Below, in pieces: positions 27,099 through 36,259 of a DNA stretch of 64,000 bases (position 1 is its first letter; every line of letters starts with the position of its first letter). The translations under genes and the position numbers were made by a program. Origin of the DNA: JAVVHE01 sp032249695 (lineage in GTDB: Bacteria > Pseudomonadota > Alphaproteobacteria > Sphingomonadales > Sphingomonadaceae); contig JAVVHE010000009.1 of assembly GCA_032249695.1 (NCBI GenBank), forward strand, positions 1 through 64,000, written 5' to 3'. Below the pieces are notes generated by a model. It saw nothing but the letters and a program-made list of their open reading frames with translations, was not told where the DNA came from and made no database searches.

Positions 27099-27392
27099 GC
27101 GCCCGCGACTATGGGGCGGCGGCAGGCGCGCGGGAAGCGGGCCGGGGCGTGCCGGGAGGGGCTTGGCTGCCGCACCAATGAGGCGCAGACTGCGCGCCAA
27201 GGCTAGGGGCGGACCGGCGATGAGAGGCGAAGGCGTGCGATCAGAACCGATGCCGTGCGTTGAGACCGATGCGGTAGCTGCTGCGGCTGAGCGAGCGAGA
27301 GTGCACGGCGCCACGGCCATCATGCGGCGGCCGGGAGCCCGGGACGGCACCGCGGCGGTGCTGCGCGACTGTACGGGACCGCGGTTCAGCTC

Positions 27393-28085
27393 GTGCGCGG
27401 GCGCAGCGTGAGGACGCCGCCAGCCCATTGCAGCACCCGGCGACGCCCGGGGCAGGGCCGTCCTTCGGGCTGGAGCGCTCGGCTAGCCCGGCCGTGGCTG
27501 CAACGGGCAGCGGACCGGCTGACGGCCGGGCTGAGATTGGCGCTGCTGGGATCGGTCGCGATTGGCGCCGCAGCGCTCGCGCAGCCGGCGCCAGCCCCGC
27601 CGCTCGCGCCCGCGCCGAGCGTCACGCCCGCCAACCTGCCGCCCGTCGCCGAGCGCGACGTGGTACTGAAGGACTTCGTCTTCCACGACGGTGCGCGCCT
27701 GCCCGAAGTCCGGATGCACGTTCGCACGCTTGGCAGCCCGCACCGCGACGCTGCGGGGCAGATCGACAACGCGGTGCTGATCCTCCACGGCACGGGCGGC
27801 AAGGGTGCCACCTTCCTGCGCCCGATCTTCGCGGGCGAGCTGTTCGGCCCCGGGCAGCCGCTCGATACCGGCCGCTATTTCATCGTCATTCCCGACAGCC
27901 TCGGCCACGGCGGCTCGTCGAAGCCCAGCGACGGGATGCGGATGCGCTTCCCGCGCTACAACTACGCCGACATGGTCGAGGCCGAGCGGCGGATGCTGGC
28001 GGAAGGCTTCGGCCTTACGCGCCTGCGGCTGATCCTAGCACCTCGATGGGCTGTATGCACGCCTTCGTCTGGGGCACCGAGCGTC
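27393..28085 (+). pseudogene. alpha/beta hydrolase (homoserine acetyltransferase-like), frameshifted and truncated
   Basis: The 5' half encodes an exported alpha/beta hydrolase of the MetX-like family. A signal-like segment (LALLGSVAIGAAALA) is followed by AVLILHGTGGKG and FIVIPDSLGHGGSSKPSDG. The frame then breaks at 28033-28040: the first frame reads LRLILAPRW, while the second reads TSMGCMHAFVWGTE, the nucleophile-elbow sequence, so one G is missing. Family similarity ends at about 28080 and the C-terminal half (acid and His of the triad) is gone. The break point adjoins the restriction-modification cassette. Confidence 0.75.
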
Positions 28086-28186
28086 GCGCAGCATCGGCAA
28101 GTCCAGTCGCTGGGCGGGATTGTTTCCACGAAGCGCACCTGATTATTCGAGCAATTCGGCACCGCGCCCTGTCGAACTCAATGGAA

Positions 28187-28734
28187 TTATGAGTACTTCC
28201 GCCTAAGCCATTCAAACACAAGCAGCTGATCCTGTGACCGCGCGCGGCGCACCTGCGCGAAAAGCTTGATCGCTGTTGGCCGGTCAGCTGTCAGGTTGGA
28301 GGCGCCCTCATTACACAAGAACAGATCGCGCGAAGATTGCTTGGCTCATCGGAGCCACCCATCGACTTGTCCATTATATGTCCAATGTGCAGGCGCGTCT
28401 TTCGCGATGGATCATCAGGATGCGGCTCGCCCGCCGCAGCGCCGCACATCTGACAGGTAAAACCGTTCCGGTCGAGAACAAAGGCCCTCACCTCCTTGGA
28501 CACTGTCCGTTCAAAAGCGGGTTCCGGCGTAGCGCTGATCAGTAGGTATTGGCCGGGTTTGAGGTCCGAGCGATCATTATGTGTCAGGATACGATATCCC
28601 TCTTCATCGCGAAGCTCGCGCACTCGGCGCGCCCACTCGCTAATGCCGCCCGCAGCCGAACGTAACTCTGCACTGTCCATCACTCGACCGAGGTTGGACA
28701 GGAAGTGGTCGCGCAATTTAGCCCGCGCACCCAA
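28187..28734 (-). pseudogene. HNH restriction endonuclease, C-terminus frameshifted
   Basis: Starting at 28734 the first 147 codons encode an HNH nuclease: ISEWARRVRELRDEEGYRI, GFTCQMCG and HIGHIMDKSMGGSDEPSNLR. After RAICS the frame slips and stops at 28291. Read one base over, the sequence continues CNEGASNLTADRPTAIKLFA and RRARSQDQLLVFEWLRRKYS to a TAA at 28187-28189. The CxxC zinc site and the last HNH residues therefore need both frames. One base seems deleted near 28310-28322, in CTTGTGTAATG. It overlaps the methyltransferase 3' end by 17 nt, the usual layout of such restriction-modification pairs. Either inactivated or a sequencing error. Confidence 0.75.
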
Positions 28735-29680
28735 TTTTGTTCTCCCAACCGTAGGCGCGGTTCAGCGCGTCCCGAATCGCGACGCCGAGGGCGCGTGCCA
28801 CGGGTGGCGGAAAAGCATTTCCGACCTGGCGGTAGCTGACGGTTTTACCACCGGCGAACGCCCAATCGTCCGGAAAGCCTTGGATTCGCGCAGCCATGCG
28901 GACGGTGAGGCGCGGCATGCCCGTGAAATTTGGCTCCGGTGGCTCGTTGGCGAGCGTCCGACCCTCGACACCGAGCGCGGCCCACGCTTGGCGAGCCCTA
29001 GTCGGCCCGAGATCGGGGCCGCCGTGCTTCAGAGAGCCGCCCACCAGCGTGGGCGCGATGTCCGACGCCCGGTTGGCCCAGAAGCGCGCACCGCGCCAGC
29101 CATTCGCGGCCATCAAATCTTCCAGCGCCTCACCTACGGACGGTGCGCGCGTATAGGCTTCCGGCCAGCGAAAGCCTTCATGCAGTCCGCGGCGCAAAGC
29201 CACTATAGCAACTCGCGGGCGTAACTGTGGAACACCGAAATCGGCAGCGTTCAACAGCTTCCATTCGGACCAGTAGCCAAGGCGGGCCAGTTGCCCCCTC
29301 AGATGTACCCGATAATCCTCAAACACCGCGTCCAAAAAACCGCGCACATTCTCAATCAATACAGCGCCCGGCTGAACTTCTTCAATGATCCGGAGTGCTG
29401 CAGGAAATAGGTTGCGCTCGTCCCCGGCGCCAAGTTGCTTACCGGCTTTGGAAAATGGCGGACAGGGAAGACCTGCCGCAACGAGGTCGACCCCGCTGTA
29501 CGGCCGGGCATCGAACTCGTTGAGGTCGCTCGCAATCACATTCCAGTTTGGTCGGTTCAACTGCAATGTGCGGCAGTAAGCTGGCTCCAACTCTACGAGA
29601 GCGCGATGCTGAAAACCCGCCTGTTCAAGCCCCAGCGCCTGGCCGCCAGCACCCGCACACAATTCAATCGAAGTCAGCAT
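28718..29680 (-). CDS. DNA (cytosine-5-)-methyltransferase
   Basis: A 320-residue C5-cytosine methyltransferase. Motif I LCAGAGGQALGL is at 7-18, the catalytic motif IV LPCPPFSKAGKQ has Cys73, motif VI is IENVRGF (110), motif VIII is QLRPRVAIV (152), and motifs IX/X end with GNAFPPPVARALG. All catalytic motifs are intact and the target-recognition region lies between VIII and IX. Start MLTSIELCAGAGG at 29680 fits the family. The cognate nuclease is the overlapping HNH gene. Recognition sequence unknown. Confidence 0.92.
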   Translation of the reverse strand: MLTSIELCAGAGGQALGLEQAGFQHRALVELEPAYCRTLQLNRPNWNVIASDLNEFDARPYSGVDLVAAGLPCPPFSKAGKQLGAGDERNLFPAALRIIEEVQPGAVLIENVRGFLDAVFEDYRVHLRGQLARLGYWSEWKLLNAADFGVPQLRPRVAIVALRRGLHEGFRWPEAYTRAPSVGEALEDLMAANGWRGARFWANRASDIAPTLVGGSLKHGGPDLGPTRARQAWAALGVEGRTLANEPPEPNFTGMPRLTVRMAARIQGFPDDWAFAGGKTVSYRQVGNAFPPPVARALGVAIRDALNRAYGWENKIGCAG

Positions 29681-29896
29681 GGAAATGAGCTCATTCGCCG
29701 CGGACTCTACACCACCACTTCGGCGATGCAGCAGCAATCTGCCCCATTTCCACAGCTATCGCGGCGCCGTGCTCCATACAGCGCAGATTCACGCCACGTG
29801 GACGCCATTCGCCCGCACCTCCACCCCCGCCCATGCGGCGCGGGCGGGGCTGCGCATGGTGCCGCGCCTCCGGCTGTGGGCAAGTGCGCCGGGCAA

Positions 29897-29928
29897 GCCC
29901 GCGCCGGACACAACCGCCCGGCGCGGGC
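29897..29928. terminator. GC-rich hairpin downstream of dps
   Basis: A perfect 11-bp inverted repeat (GCCCGCGCCGG at 29897-29907, CCGGCGCGGGC at 29918-29928) with a 10-nt loop, 9 bp beyond the dps stop. No T-run follows. It probably terminates dps transcription. Confidence 0.6.
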
Positions 29929-29936
29929 CGCCAGGC

Positions 29937-30443
29937 TTACTCGATCTCCTCGCGCGTGCTTTCGAACAGGAACCAGGCGCGCTTCTCGGTCTCGTCCAGC
30001 CAGTTCTCGATCACGCTCGTCGTCGCAAAATCGTCGTGCTCGTCGGCGACCTCGTGCGCATCGCGCAGCCGCTGCGCGAACACGCGATTGTCCTTGGCAA
30101 GCTCTGCCAGCATTTCGGGCGCGGGAACGTAGGGCTTGTCGTTCTCCTTGATCACGCTGTTCGCAGCGATCGACTTGATACTCGTGAGCGTGCGGCCACC
30201 CAACTTGCGGACGCGCTCGGCAACATCGTCGGTCATCGCGAAAATCTGATCAGCCTGATCGTCAAGCATCAGGTGGATCGAGCGGAAGCGCGGTCCGCTC
30301 ACGTGCCAGTGGAAATTCTTCGTCTTCATATACAGCGTGAACGCGTCGGCAAGCACGCCGTTCAGCTTCTCGGCGATCGCCTTCACCGCGTTGTCGCCAA
30401 GCGGGTGGGGTGTTGCAAGCGGCTCGGGGGCAGCATTGGCCAT
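29937..30443 (-). CDS. dps: Dps-family DNA-protection ferritin
   Basis: A 168-residue mini-ferritin that oxidises and stores iron and coats DNA in starvation or oxidative stress. The ferroxidase residues are in KNFHWHVSGPRF and HLMLDDQADQIF (inter-subunit site). A GGAG box lies 9 nt before the ATG. Divergent from hrpB across 48 bp. It complements the oxyR/ahpCD locus in peroxide defence, though no OxyR box was identified here. Confidence 0.95.
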   Translation of the reverse strand: MANAAPEPLATPHPLGDNAVKAIAEKLNGVLADAFTLYMKTKNFHWHVSGPRFRSIHLMLDDQADQIFAMTDDVAERVRKLGGRTLTSIKSIAANSVIKENDKPYVPAPEMLAELAKDNRVFAQRLRDAHEVADEHDDFATTSVIENWLDETEKRAWFLFESTREEIE

Positions 30444-30491
30444 GGGTCGTACTCCAAAAGTGTGCGCCGCCCATTTAGGGCGGGGTCAGCC

Positions 30492-32900
30492 ATGCTCAAC
30501 CTGCCGGTCGCCGAAACGCTCCCTGCGCTGATCGCAGCATTGCGGGCTCGGTCGAACGCGGTGCTGGTAGCACCGCCGGGCGCCGGGAAGACGACGCTCG
30601 TTCCTCTGGCGCTGCTGTCGGAGCCTTGGGCGGCGGGAGGGCGCGTTCTTGTGCTCAGTCCGCGGCGGCTCGCAGCGCGTGCCGCCGCCGAGCGCATGGC
30701 GGATCTGCGCGGCGAGCGCGCGGGCGAGGTTGTTGGCTACCGCACGCGGATGGACACGTGCGTGTCGTCTGCGACCCGCGTGGAGGTGCTGACCGAAGGC
30801 GTGTTCAACCGGCTGATCCAGACCGAACCCGATCTGCCCGGCATCGCTGCGGTGCTGTTCGACGAAGCGCACGAGCGCAGCCTGGAGGGCGACCTCGCGC
30901 TGGCGCTCGCGCTCGACGCGCAGGGCGCGCTGCGGCCCGACCTGAGGCTGCTGGTCATGTCCGCCACGCTCGACGGCGCGCGCTTCGGCCGGTTGATGGG
31001 CGACGCCCCGGTCATCGAGAGCGCGGGGCGCATGTTCCCGGTGGAGACGCTCTATGCCCCGCGCGATCCGGGCGCACGGATCGAGGAATCGATGGCGCTT
31101 GCGTGCCGCCGGGTGCTGGCCGAGCACGACGGCTCGGCGCTGGCCTTCCTGCCCGGCGTCGCCGAGATCGAGCGCACCGCCGAGCGCGTGATGCTCCCGC
31201 CGGGGGTGGAGCTGCACCTGCTGCACGGCCAGATCGACCCCGCTCGCCAGCGGCTTGCCATCGCTCCGGCGCGGGCGGGGACGCGCAAGCTGGTGCTGGC
31301 GACGAGCATCGCGGAGACCTCGATCACCATCGATGGCGTGCGCATCGTGATCGACTCGGGGCTGGCACGGCGCCCGCGCTTCGATCGCGGATCGGGGCTG
31401 ACGCGGCTGGTGACGGAGCGCGTGAGCAAGGCCGCCGCCCGCCAGCGCGCGGGCCGCGCGGGCCGGACCGCGCCGGGCGTTGCCATCCGCCTGTGGGCGG
31501 AGGGGGAGACCGCCGCGCTGCCGCCGTTCGACCCGCCCGAGATGCTGGAGGCGGACCTCTCCGCCCTCGCGCTCGACCTCGCGCGCTGGGGGGTGCGCGA
31601 TCCGGCGCAGCTCCGCTGGCTCGATCCGCCACCGCGCGCCGGGTGGGAGGCGGCGGTCGCCGACCTGCGCTCTCTCGGTGCGCTCGACGGCGAGGGCGCG
31701 ATCACGCCGACCGGCCGTGCGCTGGCAGACAAGCCCTACGCGCCGCGCATCGCCGCGATGCTGGTCGGCGCCGAAGCAATGGGTCTCCAGCGGCTGGGGA
31801 GCGAGATCGCGGCGCTGCTGTCCGAACGCGGGCTGGGCGGGCGCGAGGCGGACCTGGAGCAGCGGCTGGCTGCCTGGCGGCGCGCGGGCGACCCGCGATC
31901 GAAGCAGGCGCGCGCGCTGGTGCGCGGGCGCGATGCCGCCCTGCCGCCGCCCGACGCCGTCGGCCGCCTCGTCGCCCTCGCCTACCCCAACCGGGTGGCC
32001 CGGGCGCGCGGCCGCGAGGGCGTGTTCCAGATGGCGAACGGCCGCTCGGCGCGCGTCGAGCCGCACGACAGCCTGGCGCGCGCCGAATGGCTGGCGGTGG
32101 GCGAAGCGAGCGGCGTCGCCGAGATGGCGCGCATCCTCAGCGCCGCGCCGATTGAGCGCGCGAGCATCGGCGCGCTGTTCGGGGACCGCATCGCGACGCA
32201 GGCCCGCGTCGCCTTCGATCCAGCGACGCGCGGCGTCGTCGCCGAGGAGACCGAGCGGCTGGGCGTGCTGACGCTCGCGCGCCGCCCGATCGAGCGTCCT
32301 CCAGCCGACGCCGTCATCGCCGCATTGCTCGACGGCGTCCGCGCGCTCGGCCTCGGCGCGCTGGCGTGGAGCGATGCCGCCCGCTCGCTCCGCGAACGCG
32401 CCGCATGGCTGCGCGCTGAGGGCCGCGACGCGCCGGACCTTGGCGACGATGCGCTGCTCGCGACGATTTCGGACTGGCTCGCCCCACGGCTTGCCGGGCT
32501 GCGGCGGCTGGACCAGTTGCCGCCCGTCGACCCGGAATGGATCGCCGAGCGGGCGACGCAGCGCGCCATCGGCGCCGCGGCGCCCGAGCGCATCGACACG
32601 CCGGCGGGCACCAGCCACGCGATCGACTATGCCGCGCCGGGCGGCCCAGCGGTCCATGTGCGCGTGCAGGAACTGTTCGGTCTCGTCGACCACCCGCGGG
32701 CGGGCGGCCGTCCCCTTGTGCTCCACCTCACCAGTCCCGCGCATCGCCCGGTCGCGGTCACCACCGACCTCCCCGGCTTCTGGCGCGGCAGCTACGCGAG
32801 CGTCGCCCGGGAGATGCGGGGCCGCTACCCCAGGCACCCGTGGCCCGACGAGCCGTGGGCCGCGCGCGCCACCACGCGCACCAAGCGCGCGGGCGGTTGA
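30492..32900 (+). CDS. hrpB: ATP-dependent helicase HrpB
   Basis: An 802-residue DEAH-box helicase. It has Walker A APPGAGKTT (27-35), DEAH in VLFDEAHERS, motif III MSATLDG, motif VI QRAGRAGRTAPG, and the HrpB-type C-terminal domain ending near GRYPRHPWPDEPW. HrpB proteins process RNA; the substrate is not well defined. The start MLNLPVAETLPALIAAL at 30492 is conserved; the same frame runs open upstream through the dps gene but is not coding there. Confidence 0.95.
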   Translation: MLNLPVAETLPALIAALRARSNAVLVAPPGAGKTTLVPLALLSEPWAAGGRVLVLSPRRLAARAAAERMADLRGERAGEVVGYRTRMDTCVSSATRVEVLTEGVFNRLIQTEPDLPGIAAVLFDEAHERSLEGDLALALALDAQGALRPDLRLLVMSATLDGARFGRLMGDAPVIESAGRMFPVETLYAPRDPGARIEESMALACRRVLAEHDGSALAFLPGVAEIERTAERVMLPPGVELHLLHGQIDPARQRLAIAPARAGTRKLVLATSIAETSITIDGVRIVIDSGLARRPRFDRGSGLTRLVTERVSKAAARQRAGRAGRTAPGVAIRLWAEGETAALPPFDPPEMLEADLSALALDLARWGVRDPAQLRWLDPPPRAGWEAAVADLRSLGALDGEGAITPTGRALADKPYAPRIAAMLVGAEAMGLQRLGSEIAALLSERGLGGREADLEQRLAAWRRAGDPRSKQARALVRGRDAALPPPDAVGRLVALAYPNRVARARGREGVFQMANGRSARVEPHDSLARAEWLAVGEASGVAEMARILSAAPIERASIGALFGDRIATQARVAFDPATRGVVAEETERLGVLTLARRPIERPPADAVIAALLDGVRALGLGALAWSDAARSLRERAAWLRAEGRDAPDLGDDALLATISDWLAPRLAGLRRLDQLPPVDPEWIAERATQRAIGAAAPERIDTPAGTSHAIDYAAPGGPAVHVRVQELFGLVDHPRAGGRPLVLHLTSPAHRPVAVTTDLPGFWRGSYASVAREMRGRYPRHPWPDEPWAARATTRTKRAGG

Positions 32901-32933
32901 CAGCCGCCAGCTTGCAAAGCGAAGCCAGCGCGC

Positions 32934-33215
32934 ATGAACACCGCCCGCATCTTCCAGCGCCCGAAGAGCTCGACGCAATCGGGCCGCGCGCGCACCGATC
33001 GCTGGCTGCTGGTGTTCGAGCGCGCCGATCCGCTGCGCCACGATCCGTTGACGGGCTGGCTCGGCTCGGCCGACACACAGCCGCAGGTCCAGCTGTGGTT
33101 TCCCACCTGCGAGGCAGCGGTCGACTATTGCCGCCGCGAGGGGCTGGCCTACGAACTGGCGCCCACGCCGCCGCACAACCTGAAAATGCAGGCCTACGCC
33201 GACAATTTCCGCTGA
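32934..33215 (+). CDS. NDUFS4-like ETC complex I accessory subunit
   Basis: A 93-residue homologue of the mitochondrial complex I 18-kDa (AQDQ/NDUFS4) subunit, found in alphaproteobacteria. It starts MNTARIFQRPKSSTQSG; the motif W.L.FE and D.LTGW.GSADT followed by A..YC...G are characteristic. It stabilises NADH:ubiquinone oxidoreductase at the inner membrane. It lies 34 bp after hrpB and before tRNA-Arg. Confidence 0.9.
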   Translation: MNTARIFQRPKSSTQSGRARTDRWLLVFERADPLRHDPLTGWLGSADTQPQVQLWFPTCEAAVDYCRREGLAYELAPTPPHNLKMQAYADNFR

Positions 33216-33246
33216 GGCGTCCGCTGCGCTAAGCGGCAGACGGTGC

Positions 33247-33323
33247 GCGCCCGTAGCTCAGTTGGATAGAGCACGTGCCTTCTAAGCTCGTGGTCGCAGG
33301 TTCGAATCCTGCCGGGCGCGCCA
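33247..33323 (+). tRNA. tRNA-Arg(TCT), island attachment locus
   Basis: A 77-nt cloverleaf: acceptor GCGCCCG pairs with CGGGCGC, anticodon loop CCTTCTAAG gives anticodon TCT, T loop GGTTCGAATCC, CCA encoded at 33321-33323. A decayed recombinase gene runs up to and into its 3' half on the other strand, so this tRNA is the probable integration site of the island to the right. Confidence 0.97.
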
Positions 33324-34980
33324 TTTCGGTTCAAAACCACGAGCGCCTAGCACCGCCGCCTCTACGCCAGAGGCGGCGGTCAAGGTTCTGAGCAGTTCGC
33401 TGCGCTGACCGCGAATACGGACCTCCGTCTTGCTGACCACTTCGACTCGTTGCGCGACGGCCCGGATATGGTCGCGTGCGAACGATCCGTCGTTGTTGCG
33501 CAGCTTCTTCCGGGCCGCCTTCGCGAATGCCCGCAGGCTTTCCGGCGTGATCGTCGGCCCGATCTTTTCGATGTGCGATGCCGCGCGGTCAGCCTCGCCG
33601 CGCGCCTGATCCCGAGTAGCTGCGAGTTCTGCGATGCGGTCCTTGAGCGAAGGGTCGTGCATATCAAGGACGCCGTTCTCGATTGCTTCGTAGCGACGCT
33701 TGAGCTTCGCTTCCGCTTCGGTCGCCCGACGCTCAAGATCAGCGACATGGAGGCGGCGCTGGGCCACCCAGTCGTCCCTGCGTTCGAGGATCTGGTCCAT
33801 CAGCGCTTCCAGCCGTGCCGGTTCAAGCAGCCGTTTCTCGATATGCGCGATCACGGCGTCATTCAGCCGGTCCATCGGAACGGTGATGCCAGGGCAGCCC
33901 TTCGCGCCCTGTCGAGCCTCGGTGGCGCACGTGTAGTAGCGATATTCCTTGCCGGTGTTGCTCGTCCCGGTGCGCAGCGTCATCGCACCGCCGCAGCAGG
34001 CGCAAAAACATATACCGGTGAGCAAGGTTGGGACCGCCGACAGCCATCGGCGGCATCATCTTCGGGCTTCGCGCCTTCAACGACCGCTGCACGGTCTCGA
34101 ACTCTGCCTTGGAGACGATGGCAGGCACCTGCATGATTGCGTGCTCGTTATCGGGCTTCGGTCGCCGGGTCTTGTGGTCGTGCGTGTTGAACCGGTGCTG
34201 TCCGATATAGGTGGTGCGGGTCAGTATCTGGTGAACAGCACCCACACCCCAGCGCCCGCCATCACGGGTGCGGATGTTGTTCTCGTTGAGCCAACTCGCG
34301 ATCGCCTTGAGCCCCATCGGGCCGCGATCTTCGACCCCGTTCAGCGCCATGCGATTGATACGCCGCACCGTCTCGGCTCGTATCGGATCGACTTCCAGCG
34401 CCTTCTTGATCTTTGCCCCGCGCTGTCCAGCTGCCACGATAAGATAGCCAATCGGTGCCCGTGCACCGTTCCAAAAGCCCTGCCGGGCGTTCTCGTTCAT
34501 GGCGCGCAGGGTGTTCTTGCCGTTCTCCTTCGACTGATACTCATCGAACAGCGTCATGATCTGGCGCATCATTACGCTCATCGGATCATCGCCCAGATCC
34601 TGGGTGATCCAGACGAGCTTGACCCCGTTCTTGGCAAGCTTTCGGACGTAGAATTCGAACTGGAACTGATCGCGGAAGAAGCGAGAGAAGCTGTGGACGA
34701 CGATGACCGTGAACGCAAGCGGCTTCGACATCGCCGCTTCGATCATCGCCTGAAATGCAGGTCGGCGATCATCGGTGGCCGTATTACCCGATTCAACAAA
34801 CGTATCTGCGACCTCTCAGCCGCGTGACAAACAATAGCTTTCGATCTGGCGACGCTGGTCGGGGATCGACAAATCGCTTTCGGCCTGTTAGCTGGTTGAG
34901 ACACGCAGATAGAGCGCAGCGCGTGCAGTGACGGCGAATGACGACTCTTCCTGATCCGGTCGGCAGGCGGCGCCGATCAT
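33282..34980 (-). pseudogene. large serine recombinase, inactivated
   Basis: The ancestral start is the ATG at 34980 with AAGGAG upstream. The frame reads ...RAALYLRVSTS (catalytic Ser28), then TAA at 34888-34890, QAESDLSIPDQRRQIESYC, TGA at 34816-34818 (probably from a Trp codon), then the resolvase core (IVVHSFSRFFRDQFQFEFYV) and recombinase domain. A frameshift at about 34024-34032 switches frames: CCCAACCTTGC has one base too many. The zinc-ribbon and coiled-coil C-terminus (FCACCGGAMTLRTG...) continues in the other frame. Its end reads into tRNA-Arg (RQDSNLRPRA). Three independent lesions, two in the catalytic domain, mean it cannot work as a single protein. Confidence 0.85.
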
Positions 34981-34998
34981 GGCTTGCTACTCCTTACC

Positions 34999-35256
34999 TC
35001 ACGGCACCGGTCCGAACAGCTTGTCGAGTTCGCTGCGCAAATGGCCTTCGATGACCCGCAGCTCTGCGTCGCTGATCGGAACCTGATCTGGCCAGTCATC
35101 GGAGACCGCGATCTGCGTCTCCGGCTTGCCGACGCATGCGCGCTGCGGCGGTGACTGAACATAATCATGCAGGTCGCCAATGTCTTGCGACCATTTACGC
35201 GGCGCGCGGATCCGGCGTTTGCGTGGCAGCGGCATAGGACGATGCTGTCGCTGCAT
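34999..35256 (-). CDS. small conserved-looking partner of the serine recombinase
   Basis: An 85-codon ORF (or 78 from the Met at 35235) rich in Lys/Arg at its N-terminus (LPRKRRIRAPRKWSQD) and ending ISDAELRVIEGHLRSELDKL followed by FGPVP. It stops 18 nt before the recombinase start and shares its orientation, so the two were co-transcribed. Small basic ORFs in this position accompany recombinases in many alphaproteobacterial elements; function unknown. Frame appears intact. Confidence 0.5.
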   Translation of the reverse strand: MQRQHRPMPLPRKRRIRAPRKWSQDIGDLHDYVQSPPQRACVGKPETQIAVSDDWPDQVPISDAELRVIEGHLRSELDKLFGPVP

Positions 35257-35302
35257 ATCGCGTCGCGCAAACCCTCATTACCAGCGTAGTGCAGATACGT
35301 GC

Positions 35303-35794
35303 TCACGGCGCTTCCAGCGTAGCCGCCTCCAAACGCTTCTGCACTTCAGGATCGCTTGCCGCCGCCATCAGCGCGGCCCACTCATCGGGCGGATTGCCGC
35401 TGTCGAGCATCTTGCGGAACACGGCATAGGCGTCCGACTTCGCGCCATAAGTCCGCAGCGTGTTCTCGTCGTTGACCCATGCGAACACGATCACCTTGGC
35501 GCTGCTGCTGTAGCGGAAGAACAGCCGGAACCGCCCGCCGCCGAACTTGGCGCGGAACCAGTGCTTACGCGCATCGCCGAGTGTGCCGCCCTGACGGTAT
35601 TCGGGACGGGTGGGATCCTGCGGGATCGTCTCGAACACCAACTGGCGCAGGGACGCGAGCAGCTTCGCGTTGGCCGACTTGCGCCAGCCGCGCGGGTCTT
35701 TTGCTGGCGCCTTCTCGCCCGCCGCTGCCAACTTCTCGATCTGATCGAGGAACAGCGGATGGGCGAACAATTGCCACCCGTTCACCTCCAGCAT
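35303..35794 (-). CDS. yhaV: type II toxin YhaV
   Basis: A 163-residue RelE-superfamily ribonuclease toxin of the YhaV family. It starts MLEVNGWQLFAHPLFLDQIE; GWRKSANAKLLASL and HWFRAKFGGGRFRLFFRYSS carry the conserved Arg/His region, and VFAWVNDENTLRTYG is typical. It would cleave mRNA when released from PrlF. Its ATG overlaps the antitoxin stop (TAATG). Frame is intact. Confidence 0.92.
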   Translation of the reverse strand: MLEVNGWQLFAHPLFLDQIEKLAAAGEKAPAKDPRGWRKSANAKLLASLRQLVFETIPQDPTRPEYRQGGTLGDARKHWFRAKFGGGRFRLFFRYSSSAKVIVFAWVNDENTLRTYGAKSDAYAVFRKMLDSGNPPDEWAALMAAASDPEVQKRLEAATLEAP

Positions 35795-36120
35795 TACAGA
35801 TCGACGTCGCCGTCGATCGGCGCTTCAAGGTCGACCTTCACGCCTTCGGTCAGCATAGCGAGACGCTCGGCCAATGCAGGCGACAGCGCCGTGACCGCTT
35901 CGGGCCGCCGGGCGATGTCATTGGCGAGGAATGCCAGAAAGCGGTCAATGGCGGGGTCTTCGTTATCGACCTCCGCGCGATGGACCGACACGCCGCGTTC
36001 GTCGACCCGGAACGCGATCTTGCCGCCATAATCGACGCCAAGCGCCGTGCGGACCGACTTCGGGACCGTCGTCTGCCCCTTGGCGGTGATGGTGCTGATC
36101 TCTTCGAGCATTGTGGACAT
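35794..36120 (-). CDS. prlF: PrlF/SohA antitoxin
   Basis: A 108-residue antitoxin with an N-terminal AbrB-type swapped-hairpin DNA-binding domain (STITAKGQTTVPKSVRTALGV) and an acidic C-terminus that would bind YhaV (DRFLAFLANDIARRPEAVTA...DGDVDL). It probably represses its own promoter upstream of 36120. Translationally coupled to yhaV. Typical of mobile and plasmid-derived DNA. Confidence 0.92.
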   Translation of the reverse strand: MSTMLEEISTITAKGQTTVPKSVRTALGVDYGGKIAFRVDERGVSVHRAEVDNEDPAIDRFLAFLANDIARRPEAVTALSPALAERLAMLTEGVKVDLEAPIDGDVDL

Positions 36121-36259
36121 GGCGGTCTCCTATACGCCAGTCTCGTGTAAGGAGATCGCATTACAATGTCAAGGTAAGAGGAAGAGGGCGGCGGCTGTCG
36201 CCGTGACGGTTCGAGTGTCGAGAGAGAGGCTCCCGGCCGGGCCGTCGCGGAGACATATC
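36121..36259 (+). promoter_or_regulatory. leader of the DUF932 gene and prlF promoter region
   Basis: This 139-bp divergent intergenic region contains a GC-rich leader just before the DUF932 start: GAGTGTCGAGAGAGAGGCTC followed by an imperfect palindrome CCCGGCCGGG. I recall similar leaders before plasmid-borne DUF932 genes in alphaproteobacteria, so it is likely part of the imported unit. A promoter for prlF on the other strand is expected but not resolved. Confidence 0.35.

Noticed and set aside
29679..30491. N-terminal extension of hrpB into the dps region
   Set aside because: The frame is open, but it lies antisense to dps and lacks family similarity; family alignments start at MLNLPVAETL.
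30486..33176. Very long open frame antisense to hrpB
   Set aside because: About 900 codons on the minus strand, but it is Arg/His/Gly-rich, has no family motif and lies fully over the well-supported hrpB gene. Long antisense frames are expected in DNA of this GC content.
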